64,000 bases of DNA from Phycisphaeraceae bacterium (GCA_023898685.1 CP060234.1:1550001-1614000), one strand, 5' to 3'; shown: positions 9,032-18,700, counted from the stretch's first letter. Notes: generated by a model not told the origin, from the sequence alone. Numbers and translations are program-made.

Positions 9032-9868
9032 TTAGCGCGAATGCCCGTTGAGCGCCACCGCCGGCGCGACTCGGCCGAGCGGATTGTGGACAGGCGTGGG
9101 GTCGCCGTGCCCCTTGACGAGCGCCTCGACCGCGGACCACGCCTGGCGAGCGAGCTCGTGGTCGACGCGACCGTCGAGCTCGTCAAAGGCCGCGTTGAGC
9201 CACTCGTTCCAGGCCCAGCTCTTGACGACGCGTGCGAGGAGTGCGCGGCGGGGCAGGACGCCGACGCCGAGCGGCTCGAGGACGAGCGGCAGGAGCGGAT
9301 GATCGGGCCGGTGGCCGACGGTGTCGGAGTCGGTGATGGTGAGTGTGGGCTGGCCGTCGGGGCCCTCGAGATCGACGAGGATGTTGGATGGCTTAAGGTC
9401 TTTGGAGTGCAGATGTTCGTTGTCGAGCAGGCTGATGAGTTCGCCCAGCTGCCGCGCGACGGCGTGCTCGAGGCGTGGGGGCAGATCGGCGCGCGCCATG
9501 AGGTCGATCAGCGGCACGCCGGGGGCCGACTCCATGACGAGGACATCGACGCCCACGCCCCCCTGGCGTCCGCGGAGCAGGGCCCGGCCCCGGGCGACGT
9601 GGAAGCCGCGTCGGCTGAGCTTCGCGGCGCCGCGCCACTGGCGGCGCAGGCGTCCCATGTGGAGCATCGATCGCAGGCTGTCGGCGGTCGAGCGGTGCGA
9701 ATGGACCTTGATGACCAGTTCCTCGGGCCCGGCCGGGAGATCGAGGGTGGCGAGCCAGACGGTGCGGTCGGGCTTGTCGGACAGACACCGAGCGGCGCCC
9801 CAATCGACGCCGGCGAACGCGCGAGACCAGGTCGCAGGTGAGAGGGCGTACTCACGCGCGTGTCGCAT
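9032..9868 (-). CDS. LPS-kinase-like (Kdo/WaaP-type) protein
   Basis: About 278 residues from the ATG at 9868; a GTG at 9901 would add eleven residues. Kinase-fold landmarks are visible: EELVIKVH (strand with the ATP-binding lysine), VLVMESAPGVPLIDL (hinge), HLHSKDLKPSNILV (catalytic loop, with K-D as in small-molecule kinases) and LTITDSDTV in place of DFG. This set resembles lipopolysaccharide core or Kdo kinases. The gene is divergent from a WaaE-like glycosyltransferase domain 113 bp away, which supports a role in lipopolysaccharide core assembly at the inner membrane. A protein kinase role cannot be excluded. Confidence 0.8.
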   Translation of the reverse strand: MRHAREYALSPATWSRAFAGVDWGAARCLSDKPDRTVWLATLDLPAGPEELVIKVHSHRSTADSLRSMLHMGRLRRQWRGAAKLSRRGFHVARGRALLRGRQGGVGVDVLVMESAPGVPLIDLMARADLPPRLEHAVARQLGELISLLDNEHLHSKDLKPSNILVDLEGPDGQPTLTITDSDTVGHRPDHPLLPLVLEPLGVGVLPRRALLARVVKSWAWNEWLNAAFDELDGRVDHELARQAWSAVEALVKGHGDPTPVHNPLGRVAPAVALNGHSR

Positions 9869-9981
9869 GGGGTGGATGTGCTGTGTCGGCGGCGTGAGCA
9901 CCCTGATAGCCTAGCCGATCGGGTTGGGCGATGGAGCCCGCGATCGACGATGTGGCGTGTCCACGGTAAGTTAGGAGCGAC

Positions 9982-12597
9982 TTGAATAAGGACAAGCCCA
10001 ACCCCGGACCCGAGCCGGCCCCGGCGCCGCCGCCCCTGAGCGTGGTGACCGTCTGCCGGAACAACGAGAAGACGATCGGGGCGGTGCTCGAGAGCGTGCG
10101 GGGACTGGCGGGGGAGATCATCGCGGTCGATTCGGGCTCGACCGACCGGACGATGGAGATCTGCCGCGAGAACGGGGCGGTGGTGCTCGAGCGCGAGTGG
10201 GCGGGGTACGTCGGGACGAAACAGATCGCGCTCGGGGCGGCGAGGCTCGACTGGGTGCTCCACCTCGACAGTGATGAGCCGGTGACGGCGGAACTGTCGG
10301 GGGCGATCCGCGCGCTGATTGCCGCGGACGACCCGGGCATCGCCGGGGCGCGGGTGCGGCGGGTGGTGTGGTATCGGGGCCGGCCCCTTGAGCACGCGTG
10401 GCAACCCGAGTGGAGGCTTCGGCTCGTGAGGCGGGCGCTGGTCGAGCGCGGCGAGGCGGAATGGGGCGGGCTCGACCCGCACGACACGCTCGAGGTCGAC
10501 GCGTCGGCGGGGCGGATCGTCGATCTGGGGGGCGTGCTGCGTCACGATTCGTTCGAGACGTTCGGCGAGCACCTCGCCAAGCAGGTGGGGCACGCGCGAA
10601 CGTCGGCGCGGAGCCTGCACGCCGCGGGCGCGCGTACAAACGCGTGGAAGCTGGCGATGAATCCGGTGGGCGCGTTCCTCAAGCAGATCGTCCTCAAGCA
10701 GGCCTGGCGCGACGGCGCGGCCGGCTGGCTGGCGGCGGGGACGACCGCGGCGGGCACCCTGATGAAGCACATGATGCTGCTGGAAATGGACCAGACCAGT
10801 CCAGAGGGAGCGCCCGACGCCTATGGTTCGACGCTGTCGGGGCGTTCGTCGGAGACACACGGGCGCCATCGGGACACCCGCGCGGGCCGATCGGGCTCGG
10901 CGGGGCAACGGACCGAACCATCTGGGAAGGCGCACGTGAGCGAACATTCAGTTGAGCAGGACGTGGGTTCAGCCGGGGGACCGGCCGAGCCGCAGGCCTC
11001 GGGCGAGATCGAAGCGAAGGGCGGGGTGTCAGAGCCCGGCGAGCACGGCGGCGACGGGTCGCCGGACCGCCAGGGGGACGGCGAGCCTCGGAAGAGGAAG
11101 CGTCGGCGCCGGCGTCGTCGCAAGCCCGACGGCGAGCGGGCGCCCGAGCACGAGTCGGACGCGGGGGACGACGAGGGTGACGAGGAGCCCGCGCACCACG
11201 GGCTGCGGACCGTTGTGCCGCTGAGCGAAGAGGCGCAGAAGCACGTCTTCAACGTCGAAAGGTCGTTCGCCGACCTTGGGCTCGGTGAGCCCCTGCTGAA
11301 GGCGCTGGGTGAAGCCGGGTGGAGCCACCCGACGAAGATCCAGGGCGAGTTGATCCCGATCTCGCTGACGGGGCGGGACGTGCTGGGCCAGGCGAAGACG
11401 GGCAGCGGCAAGACCGCGGCGTTCGGGCTGCCGATCTTGCAGCAGGCGACGCCGGGCGAGGCGATGCAGGCGCTGATCCTGGCGCCGACGCGCGAGCTGG
11501 CGGTGCAGATCGCCGACGACATCGCGAGCCTGGGCAAGCACACGCCCCTGAAGACGTGCGCCATCTACGGGGGTCAGCGGATCACCACGCAGGCGAAGAA
11601 GCTCGAGCACGGCCCCGAGATCATCGTGGGCACGCCCGGACGCGTGCTCGACATGATCGAGCGTCGCCTGCTCCACCTCGGGGGCGTCAAGTTCGCGGTG
11701 CTCGACGAGGTCGACCGGATGTTCGACATCGGCTTCCGCGACGACATCAAGAAGATCCTGCGCAAGTGCCCCGAGAAGCGGCAGACGATCTTCGTCTCGG
11801 CGACGCTGAACGACGAGATCGAGCGGCTCGCCCGCCAGCACATGCGCGACCCCGAGCGGCTCGTGGTCACCTCGGGCTCGCTGACGGTCGAGATGGTCAA
11901 GCAGCACCACATCGGCGTGCAGGCGTGGGACAAGAAGCGGATGCTCGCCCACATGCTCACGCACGAAGAGCCCGACCTCACGCTCGTGTTCTGCCGGATG
12001 AAGCGGACGGTCGACGACGTGGTGCGCTACCTCGCGAAGAAGAAGATCGAGGCGCACGCGCTCCACGGCGACATGAGCCAGGGCCAGCGGAACCGGACAA
12101 TGCGGAACTTCCGGCACGGCGTGCTGAACGTGCTGGTCGCTTCCGACCTCGCCAGCCGGGGGCTGGACGTCGAGGGGATCACGCACGTCGTGAACTACGA
12201 CCTGCCGGAAGACCCCGATATCTACGTGCACCGGATCGGGCGGACGGCCCGAGCGGGCCGCGAGGGCGTGGCGTGGAGCCTGGTGACACCCGAGCAGGGG
12301 CCGCTGCTCACGCAGATCGAGGTGCTGATCAACGCGGAGATCCCGGAGCGCGAGTACCCGGACTTCGAGCCGGGCGAGAAGCCTGAGAACTGGAAGCCCG
12401 AGCCCACCGGCGGGCGCCCGCCCGTCGAGGTGACGGGGGTGGCGGAAGCGCGCAACCGGCTGGACGACGCGGCGGAGCTTCCCGCGGAAGCCAAGCTCAG
12501 CGCGGACGAGCTGGCGGCGAAGTTCCCGGGGGGCGTGGTTCCCAAGAAGCTGCCGCCCAAGCGGATGCGGGGCAAGCTGCGCACGCGGGGGCGGTGA
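9982..12597 (+). CDS. Glycosyltransferase family 2 fused in frame to a DEAD-box-type RNA helicase
   Basis: One uninterrupted frame of 871 codons starts at a TTG with AGGAG just upstream. Residues about 18-275 are a WaaE-like family 2 glycosyltransferase: LSVVTVCRNNEKTI, DSGSTDRTM and LDSDEPV (DxD-type). After a linker rich in G, S, R and E (about 275-425, with a long Arg/Lys run near 375) comes an RhlE-type helicase: Q motif ending HPTKIQ, AKTGSGKT, PTRELAVQ, TPGR, DEVD in place of DEAD, SAT, ASRGLD and HRIGRTARAG. A basic tail ends RGKLRTRGR. These activities are not normally joined. An internal GTG at 10936 with GGGAAGG upstream could start the helicase separately, so the product may be one fusion or two proteins. 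Confidence 0.85.
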   Translation: MNKDKPNPGPEPAPAPPPLSVVTVCRNNEKTIGAVLESVRGLAGEIIAVDSGSTDRTMEICRENGAVVLEREWAGYVGTKQIALGAARLDWVLHLDSDEPVTAELSGAIRALIAADDPGIAGARVRRVVWYRGRPLEHAWQPEWRLRLVRRALVERGEAEWGGLDPHDTLEVDASAGRIVDLGGVLRHDSFETFGEHLAKQVGHARTSARSLHAAGARTNAWKLAMNPVGAFLKQIVLKQAWRDGAAGWLAAGTTAAGTLMKHMMLLEMDQTSPEGAPDAYGSTLSGRSSETHGRHRDTRAGRSGSAGQRTEPSGKAHVSEHSVEQDVGSAGGPAEPQASGEIEAKGGVSEPGEHGGDGSPDRQGDGEPRKRKRRRRRRRKPDGERAPEHESDAGDDEGDEEPAHHGLRTVVPLSEEAQKHVFNVERSFADLGLGEPLLKALGEAGWSHPTKIQGELIPISLTGRDVLGQAKTGSGKTAAFGLPILQQATPGEAMQALILAPTRELAVQIADDIASLGKHTPLKTCAIYGGQRITTQAKKLEHGPEIIVGTPGRVLDMIERRLLHLGGVKFAVLDEVDRMFDIGFRDDIKKILRKCPEKRQTIFVSATLNDEIERLARQHMRDPERLVVTSGSLTVEMVKQHHIGVQAWDKKRMLAHMLTHEEPDLTLVFCRMKRTVDDVVRYLAKKKIEAHALHGDMSQGQRNRTMRNFRHGVLNVLVASDLASRGLDVEGITHVVNYDLPEDPDIYVHRIGRTARAGREGVAWSLVTPEQGPLLTQIEVLINAEIPEREYPDFEPGEKPENWKPEPTGGRPPVEVTGVAEARNRLDDAAELPAEAKLSADELAAKFPGGVVPKKLPPKRMRGKLRTRGR
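10923..10938 (+). promoter_or_regulatory. Possible internal ribosome binding site and GTG start for the helicase
   Basis: GGGAAGG at 10924-10930 lies five bases before a GTG at 10936 that is in frame with the helicase (V-S-E-H-S-V-E-Q). The stretch from about 10800 to 10935 translates to a Ser/Arg/Gly-rich sequence with no conserved look and could be former intergenic DNA that has no stop codon in this frame. If used, the helicase would be a 553-residue protein, and the glycosyltransferase would still read through. Confidence 0.4.
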
Positions 12598-12620
12598 GCC
12601 GCCGGTTCGCATTGATTTTG

Positions 12621-12849
12621 CGTCCGAGGTTCTGTTATCAGTTGCGCCGGTGGACGTGACCACGCCGTCATCGGGCCGGACGGCCGTGCGAGCGCGATCC
12701 GATTCGGCGTCCGGTGCGGTGTCGAATGTCCGAGTTCACGTTATCAGTTGCGCTCGAGCGCTGAGCGCCGCCGCGTCGTCGGTCGTTCGAGAGTGCGTTC
12801 CGTCGATTGATGGAATGTGCCGCGTCCGAGTTCACGTTATCAGTTGCGC
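12621..12849 (+). repeat. Three direct repeats of about 27 bp, spaced about 100 bp
   Basis: A shared unit occurs three times in one orientation, at 12621-12647, 12727-12753 and 12823-12849. Its core reads GTTATCAGTTGCGC, preceded by GTCCGAG. Copies two and three match almost completely; copy one differs just before the core. Start-to-start distances are 106 and 96 bp. The unit fills most of the 319-bp gap between the helicase and the rimB-like gene and ends 67 bp before that gene. The intervening sequences are unrelated and hold no gene. It may be an operator array, a recombination site, or the remains of a small repeat element. Confidence 0.75.
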
Positions 12850-12916
12850 ACCCGATGCCGCCCCTGCTGATAGACTGGTTTGGCCCCCGGTGTCCGGGTT
12901 GGTGCGTGGAGTCCCG

Positions 12917-13381
12917 ATGGCCGGTGAACAGACCCTGCCAGTGATCGGATGGCGTGAGCGTGTGGACCTGCCCGAGTGGGGGCTGCGGCGCGTGCGGGCG
13001 AAGATCGACACGGGGGCGCGGACGAGCGCGATCGACGTGGCGCAGGTCGAGGACCTGGGCGACGGGCGGATCCGCTTCGAGGTGGTGGGGCGCAAGGGCG
13101 GCACGCCGCGGACGGTGTGGGTCGAGGCCCGCCCCGTGCGCACGAGCGTGGTCAAGCCCAGCCACGGCGAGACCCAGGAGCGGTATGTCTGCCTGACGCC
13201 GATCCGGATCGGGGCGCTGGAGCGCGAGGTCGAGATCAGCCTGGTGTGCCGGAAGCACATGCTCTGCCGCATGCTCATCGGGCGGCTCGCGGTGGGCGGG
13301 CTGGCGACCGTTGACCCGGCGCGCAAATACGTCGCCACCCCCAAGAGGAAAACAGTCCGGAGGGAGGAAAGCGAGGGATGA
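12917..13381 (+). CDS. rimB: RimB-like retropepsin-type protease (putative ATP-dependent zinc protease family)
   Basis: 154 residues from the ATG at 12917. The aspartic protease motif KIDTGARTSAIDV (D31 as likely catalytic residue) and the later RMLIGRLAV block match the family once called ATP-dependent zinc protease. In Pseudomonas, family member RimB is a retropepsin acting with RimK in control of glutamate tails on ribosomal protein S6. The stop codon overlaps the rimK start (ATGA), implying translational coupling. The symbol rests on family plus neighbour. The upstream frame extends further, but it runs through the repeat array and is unlikely to be translated. Confidence 0.82.
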   Translation: MAGEQTLPVIGWRERVDLPEWGLRRVRAKIDTGARTSAIDVAQVEDLGDGRIRFEVVGRKGGTPRTVWVEARPVRTSVVKPSHGETQERYVCLTPIRIGALEREVEISLVCRKHMLCRMLIGRLAVGGLATVDPARKYVATPKRKTVRREESEG

Positions 13382-14586
13382 AGATCGCGATCCTGTCGAC
13401 GGCGCCCCGGTGTTACAGCACGTTGCGGCTTCGGCAGGCCGCGTCGGAGCGGGGGCACGAGGTCAAGGTGCTCAACACGCTGCGGTTCTCCATCGGGCTC
13501 GAGGAGGGCACGCCCGAACTCTATTACCGCTCGAAAGTGCTCAGCGAATACGACGCGGTGCTGCCCCGGATCGGGGCGTCGATCACCTACTTCGGCACGG
13601 CGGTCGTCCGGCAGTTCGAGCAGATGGACGTCTACACGCCCAACACCGCGGCGGGCATCGTCAACTCGCGTGACAAGCTGCGCAGCCTCCAGATCCTCAG
13701 CCGGCACGACATCGGCATCCCGCAGACCGCGTTCGTGCGCGATCGCAAGGACGTGCTGCCGGCGATCGAACTGGTGGGTGGGGCGCCGGTGATCATCAAG
13801 ATCCTCGAGGGCACTCAGGGCGTGGGCGTGATTCTCGCCGAGACGACCAAGGTCGCCGAGGCGATCATCGAGACGTTGCAGACCGCCAAACAGAACGTGC
13901 TGGTGCAGCGGTTCGTGAAGGAGAGCAAGGGCCGGGACATCCGCGCCTTCGTGGTGGGCGACCAGGTGGTCGCGGCGATGCGGCGCGTGGCCCAGGGCGA
14001 CGAGTTCCGCTCGAACGTTCACCGGGGGGGCAGGGCCGAGCCGGTCGAACTGGACGAGGCCTACCAGCGGGTGGCCATCCGCTCCGCGCAGATCATGGGG
14101 CTCCGCGTCGCGGGGGTGGACATGCTCGAGGGCGCCCACGGCCCGCAGGTGATGGAGGTCAACTCCTCGCCCGGGCTCGAGGGCATCGAGGGCGCCACCG
14201 GGCTCGACGTCGCGGGCGCGGTCATCGAGTTCATCGCCGACCGCGTGGATTTCCCGGAGATCGATCTGAGGCAGCGGCTGACGGTGTCGAAGGGGTACGG
14301 CGTCGCGGACATCGTCATCCCGGACGGATCACACATCGTCGGCAAGACCATCGCCGAATCTGGGCTGCGCGAGCGAGAGATCGCGGTGCTCAACCTGCAC
14401 CGGGGGACGAACGTGATCTCGAATCCCAAGGCCAGCCGCGTGCTCGAGGCGGGCGACAAGCTGCTGTGCTACGGCAAGCTCGAGGAGATGCGCGAGCTGG
14501 TGCCCGCCAAGCAGCGGCGGAAGCGGAAGATCAAGGCGGTCAAGCTCGATCCCGAACTGCTCGAGCACCTGGAGGACGAGCGTTGA
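13378..14586 (+). CDS. rimK: RimK-type ATP-grasp ligase with C-terminal TrkA-C-like domain
   Basis: This 402-residue protein has a RimK core in residues 1-290: MKIAILSTAPRCYSTLRL, then the ATP-grasp region with PVIIKILEGTQGVGV, FVKESKGRDIRAFVVG and the metal-binding end QVMEVNSSPGLEG. RimK adds glutamates to the C-terminus of ribosomal protein S6. Residues about 298-375 (SKGYGVADIVIPDGSHIVGK, ESGLREREIAVLNLHRG, LEAGDKLLCYG) look like a TrkA-C/RCK-C ligand-binding domain, absent from the roughly 300-residue E. coli protein. This may give ligand control of the ligase. It is the middle gene of a three-gene overlapping operon. Confidence 0.92.
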   Translation: MKIAILSTAPRCYSTLRLRQAASERGHEVKVLNTLRFSIGLEEGTPELYYRSKVLSEYDAVLPRIGASITYFGTAVVRQFEQMDVYTPNTAAGIVNSRDKLRSLQILSRHDIGIPQTAFVRDRKDVLPAIELVGGAPVIIKILEGTQGVGVILAETTKVAEAIIETLQTAKQNVLVQRFVKESKGRDIRAFVVGDQVVAAMRRVAQGDEFRSNVHRGGRAEPVELDEAYQRVAIRSAQIMGLRVAGVDMLEGAHGPQVMEVNSSPGLEGIEGATGLDVAGAVIEFIADRVDFPEIDLRQRLTVSKGYGVADIVIPDGSHIVGKTIAESGLREREIAVLNLHRGTNVISNPKASRVLEAGDKLLCYGKLEEMRELVPAKQRRKRKIKAVKLDPELLEHLEDER

Positions 14587-15656
14587 CGAGGAACACCGAT
14601 CCGGGGCGCTGGTTCGGGTCGGAGGTCGCGCCCGGGGCGCGGGCCGCGCTGTCGCTGGTCGTCACGGAAAACTACGCGGGCGAAGACGTGTCGATCCCGA
14701 TCCACGTCTGGCGGGGCATGGCGGACGGGCCCACGGTGTGCATCACCGCGGCCGTGCACGGGGACGAGATCAACGGGACTGGGGCGATCCGGCACATCCT
14801 CTCGCAAAGGCCGTTCAACGTGCTAGCCGGCACACTCGTGCTCGTGCCCGTCGTGAACCGGCCCGGGTTCGAGCGGCACACGCGCTACCTGCCCGACCGG
14901 CGGGACCTCAACCGGTCATTCCCGGGCTACTCGAAGGGCAGTCTCGCGAGCCGCATGGCGGCGTCGTTCTTCGGCAAGGTGATCGCGCGGTGCGACTACT
15001 GCATCGACCTGCACACCGCCGCGGTGCGCCGGACCAACTTCCCCAACGTGCGGGCGGACATGTCCGACGAGCGGCTGGCGGCCTTCGCGAGGGCGTTCGG
15101 CACCGAGTTGATCGTCTCGGGCAAAGGCCCCCGCGGCTCGCTGCGGCTGGCGGCGTGCAAGGCGGGGTGCGCGACGCTGATCCTCGAGGCGGGCGAGGTG
15201 TGGCGGGTCGAGGGGGGCGTGGTGGAGTACGCCGTGCGCGGGATCGGCAACTGCCTGCGCTATCTGGGTATGGTCGAGGGCGAGCCGATCGAGCCGCCCT
15301 ACCGCGTGGAGACCGATGCGACGAAGTGGGTGCGGGCGAGGAACGGGGGCTTCCTCGAGTTCCACGTCTCCCCGGGCGAGATCGTCGAAGAGGGCGACGC
15401 GATCGCGACGAACACCGACCTCGCGGGGACGGAGCTCAACGTGCTGCGGTCACCACGCGACGGGATCGTCCTCGGGATGACGACGATCCCGTCGGTCGCG
15501 CCGGGCGATCCGGTCTGTCACCTCGCGTTCCCGAAGGCGAGCGTGCTGCGAAAGGCGGAGCGAGCCGTCGACCGGCTGGGCGAGGACACGCTGCACGAAC
15601 GGGTGCGCGATGATCTGGCGCGGGGGGTGTGGGTGATCGAGCCTGAAGAATCCTGA
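14583..15656 (+). CDS. Succinylglutamate desuccinylase/aspartoacylase-like zinc deacylase
   Basis: 357 residues from a TTG at 14583 that overlaps the rimK stop (TTGA), so the start is set by coupling. Zinc ligands of the AstE/AspA family are visible: H59 and E62 in VHGDEINGTG, and H144 in CIDLHTAAV. A likely catalytic glutamate lies in LILEAGE (about residue 202). The C-terminal third is a beta-barrel typical of the family (FHVSPGEIVEEGDAIATNT). Members hydrolyse N-acyl amino acids or related amide bonds. The company of RimK and RimB suggests action on a glutamate-containing product rather than arginine catabolism, because no other ast gene is present. Confidence 0.87.
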   Translation: MTRNTDPGRWFGSEVAPGARAALSLVVTENYAGEDVSIPIHVWRGMADGPTVCITAAVHGDEINGTGAIRHILSQRPFNVLAGTLVLVPVVNRPGFERHTRYLPDRRDLNRSFPGYSKGSLASRMAASFFGKVIARCDYCIDLHTAAVRRTNFPNVRADMSDERLAAFARAFGTELIVSGKGPRGSLRLAACKAGCATLILEAGEVWRVEGGVVEYAVRGIGNCLRYLGMVEGEPIEPPYRVETDATKWVRARNGGFLEFHVSPGEIVEEGDAIATNTDLAGTELNVLRSPRDGIVLGMTTIPSVAPGDPVCHLAFPKASVLRKAERAVDRLGEDTLHERVRDDLARGVWVIEPEES

Positions 15657-15780
15657 GGCGTCCCGGTCGCGGCCCGCGGATTCAGCCTCGGCCCTCCCGG
15701 GGGCCGCGGCACGAACTCGAATGTCCGCCGATCGGCGCGACCGACGCCACGCGCGTCGTCTCCTCTCGCGGGCCGAGCCG

Positions 15781-18700
15781 CTACGGGCAGCCGGCCGTGA
15801 ATGTCCCCACAAAGGCCAGCACGTCCTGCAGGTCCCAGATGCCGTACGGCGCCGCGAGGTCGGCCTGCGGCTGGTGGGCGAGGAAGGCGTTGACGAACCC
15901 GGTCACGTCGGCGAGGTCGAGCACGCCGAAGGGCGGGGAATTGTCGGGCAGGCAGGTGAAGGCGACGTAGGCGGTGGTGGCGTTGTAGCCCACGTACACG
16001 GCCGAGTTGGGCTGGATGGGGGCGGGCAGGTCGAGCGTGTCGAACGCCCCGGTGAGTGTCTGGGCCGACACGACGTCGTAGACCGCGGGGAACGTCGTGG
16101 GCGTGTCGATGAAGCGGAACTTCAGCGTGCCGGCGATGTTGACGTTGCCGGACCGCGCCACGCGGTCGTGATTGCCCGGGTTGCCGTTCGCCTCGACATC
16201 GAGCATGGCCGAGCCCGACATCGTCAGAGAGCCGCCGCCGCCGATCGTGCCGATCGGCAGGCCGGGCTTCAGCGTGCCCTGGACGGTGTAGGTGCCGTGC
16301 ATCTCGCCATCGCCCTCGACGGTCTGGTCGGGCCCGAAGGTGCCGATCGCGCCGGCGCTGCACAGGATCTGGCTGTCGTTGCCGTAGCCGCCGAGCAGGA
16401 CCCGCCCCGCCCCGTTGATCGCGCCGACGTCGTTGAACTGGAGATAGCCGTCGCCGGAACTCGTCGTGTCGTTGACCAGGATCGAGGCGTTGTTGATGAT
16501 CTCGTTGCCCGTGATGAGCACGAGGCCATAGGGCATGATCTCGAGGTCGCCCTCGAGCGTGGTGTTGCCGAGGTAGAGCGTGCCGTTGCCCTGGCGGATG
16601 ATCCTTCCCCCGTTGGCCGTGTCGAGCGTGCCGCCCGAGAGCGAGGGGTTGCTGTTGAACTCGACGACGCCGCCGTCGGCCATCAACACTCCGCCCGCGG
16701 TTTGCGTCACGCCGACCGAGGTGAGGTCGAGGATGCCGCCGGTCTCGGCCGTCATCGTGCCGTTGTTGGTCTTCGGGCTGCCCAGCAGCCTGAGCCGCCC
16801 GTCGCCGTTGGTGCTCGGGAAGGCTCGGAACGCTCCCTCGTTGACGAGCTGGGCGTAGACCTCGCCCGAGCCGGTCACGCTCTGATCGGGCCCGAACGTG
16901 ACGATGGCCCCGGCGCTCGTGAGGATCTGGCTGTCGTTGCCGCTGCCTCCAAGGAAGACGGTGCCCTGGCCCGACACGGTGATGACGCTGTCGAACTGGA
17001 TGTACCCGTCTCCCGAGCTGCTGGTGTCGTTGACGACGATGAGGCCGTTGTTGACGAAGGAGTTGCCCGTGAAGAGCACGAGGCCGTAGGGCTGTACGTA
17101 GAAGTCGCCCTCGAGCGTGGCGGCGCCGAGATACAGCGTCCCGTTACTCGACCTCGAAAACGACCCGCCGTTTATCGAATCAAGCGTGCCCCCGGCCAGA
17201 GATGGGTTGCCGGTGAACTCAACGAGGCCCTCATCGGCAAGGAGGAGGCCCCCGGCGCTCTGTGTGATGCCGACCGAATAGATATCGAGGACGCCCGACG
17301 CCTCGGCCTTCATGACGCCCTCGTTGGTCTTCGCGCTGCCGAGCAGCCTGAGGCGTCCGTCGGCGTTGGAGCCGGTCCGCGTGCGCACGAGACCCTGGTT
17401 GAGCATGGCCGCGTGGACGTCGCCCGATCCCTCGATGGTCGCGCCGGGTGCGAGCGTGAGCACGGCGCCGGCGCTGGTGTGAAGTTGGCTGTCGTTGCCA
17501 CTCCCGGCGAGGAAGATCGACCCCACGCCAGAGACCGTGCAGTTGGTGTCCGACTGGATATACGCGTCGAGTGAGCTCGATGAATCATTGATGAAGAAGG
17601 TCTGGTTCACCACGAGCGACGCCCCGTTGAGGAGGATCACGCCCCCGGCGTCGAGCAGCATGTCGCCGTCGATCGTCGTGTCGGCGAGCCAGAGTGTGCC
17701 GTTGGCGGCGCGATGGACCTCACCACCGTTGACCGCGTCGATCGTCCCCCCGCTCACCGACGAGTTCGCGGAGAACTCGACCGTGCCGCCGTCGGCGATG
17801 ATCGCTCCGGTCGGCCCCTGGGCGATGGCCGTGCTGTAGATCTCGATCACGCCGCCGACCTCCGCGACGATCATGCCATGATTCGCTTTGGTCCCGTCGA
17901 TCAGTCGGAGCCGTCCGTTGCCGTGGGCGCTCGGGTAGGCGTCGATGAGCCCGTTGTTCACCAGGTCGGCGTGCACCTCGCCCGACCCGCCGATCGTGAA
18001 CGCGGGGTCGATCGTCAGCGTGGCCCCCGCGGCGGTGTAGACCGCGCTGTCGGAGTTGCTGTCGCCGCCGCCGAGGAAGATCTCGCCCCCGCCCATGGCG
18101 GTGCAGTTGTTGTTGAACTGAATGTACGAATCCAGGCTGCTGGCGGTGTCATTGATCGCGAGGGTGCCCGGGCAGTTGAAATCGGCGCTCGTGCAGAGCA
18201 CCAGGGACCCGCCGTCCATGCCGAACGTGCCGTCGATGCGGAGGCCCGAGATCGTCGTCGTGCCGTTGCCGAGACGGACGATGGTGCCGCCCGGCTCGTT
18301 GTCGATCGAGCCCCCGACGAGCGTCTGGTTGGCCGCGAGTTGCACCGTGCCGCCGTCTCTGGCCACCACCACGCCCGAGCCGCCCTGGGTGATGGTGGTC
18401 CCGGTGATGACGAGCGTGGAGCCCGCTCGGGCCTCGATCGTCCCGTTGTTGGTTTTGGCCGTGCCGTTGAGAGTGAGCGTGGCGCCGAACCCCGTGTCCA
18501 TCGAGGCGATCGTGCCCTCGTTGAGCACGCCCGCCGCGAGCGTCCCGGTCCCGTCGATCGTGTGCGTGGACGCGTTGGTCAGCGTGATGCCGCCGCTCGT
18601 GTACAGCGCCGAGTCGGTGGTGTCACCCCCGAGCCGGAGCGTGCCGGTGCCCGAGATCGTCGCGTCGAGGTTGTAGATGATGTAGGAATCGAGCGAGCTG

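Noticed and set aside
12621..12849. CRISPR array
   Set aside because: Only three repeats, gaps of 79 and 69 bp, the first copy is degenerate, and no cas genes are near. It is kept as a direct-repeat finding.
15721..17574. Long plus-strand ORF opposite the 15781-19023 gene
   Set aside because: It is a mirror of a high-GC repeat gene, rich in RVGVDEP-like low-complexity sequence, with no start signal or family match.
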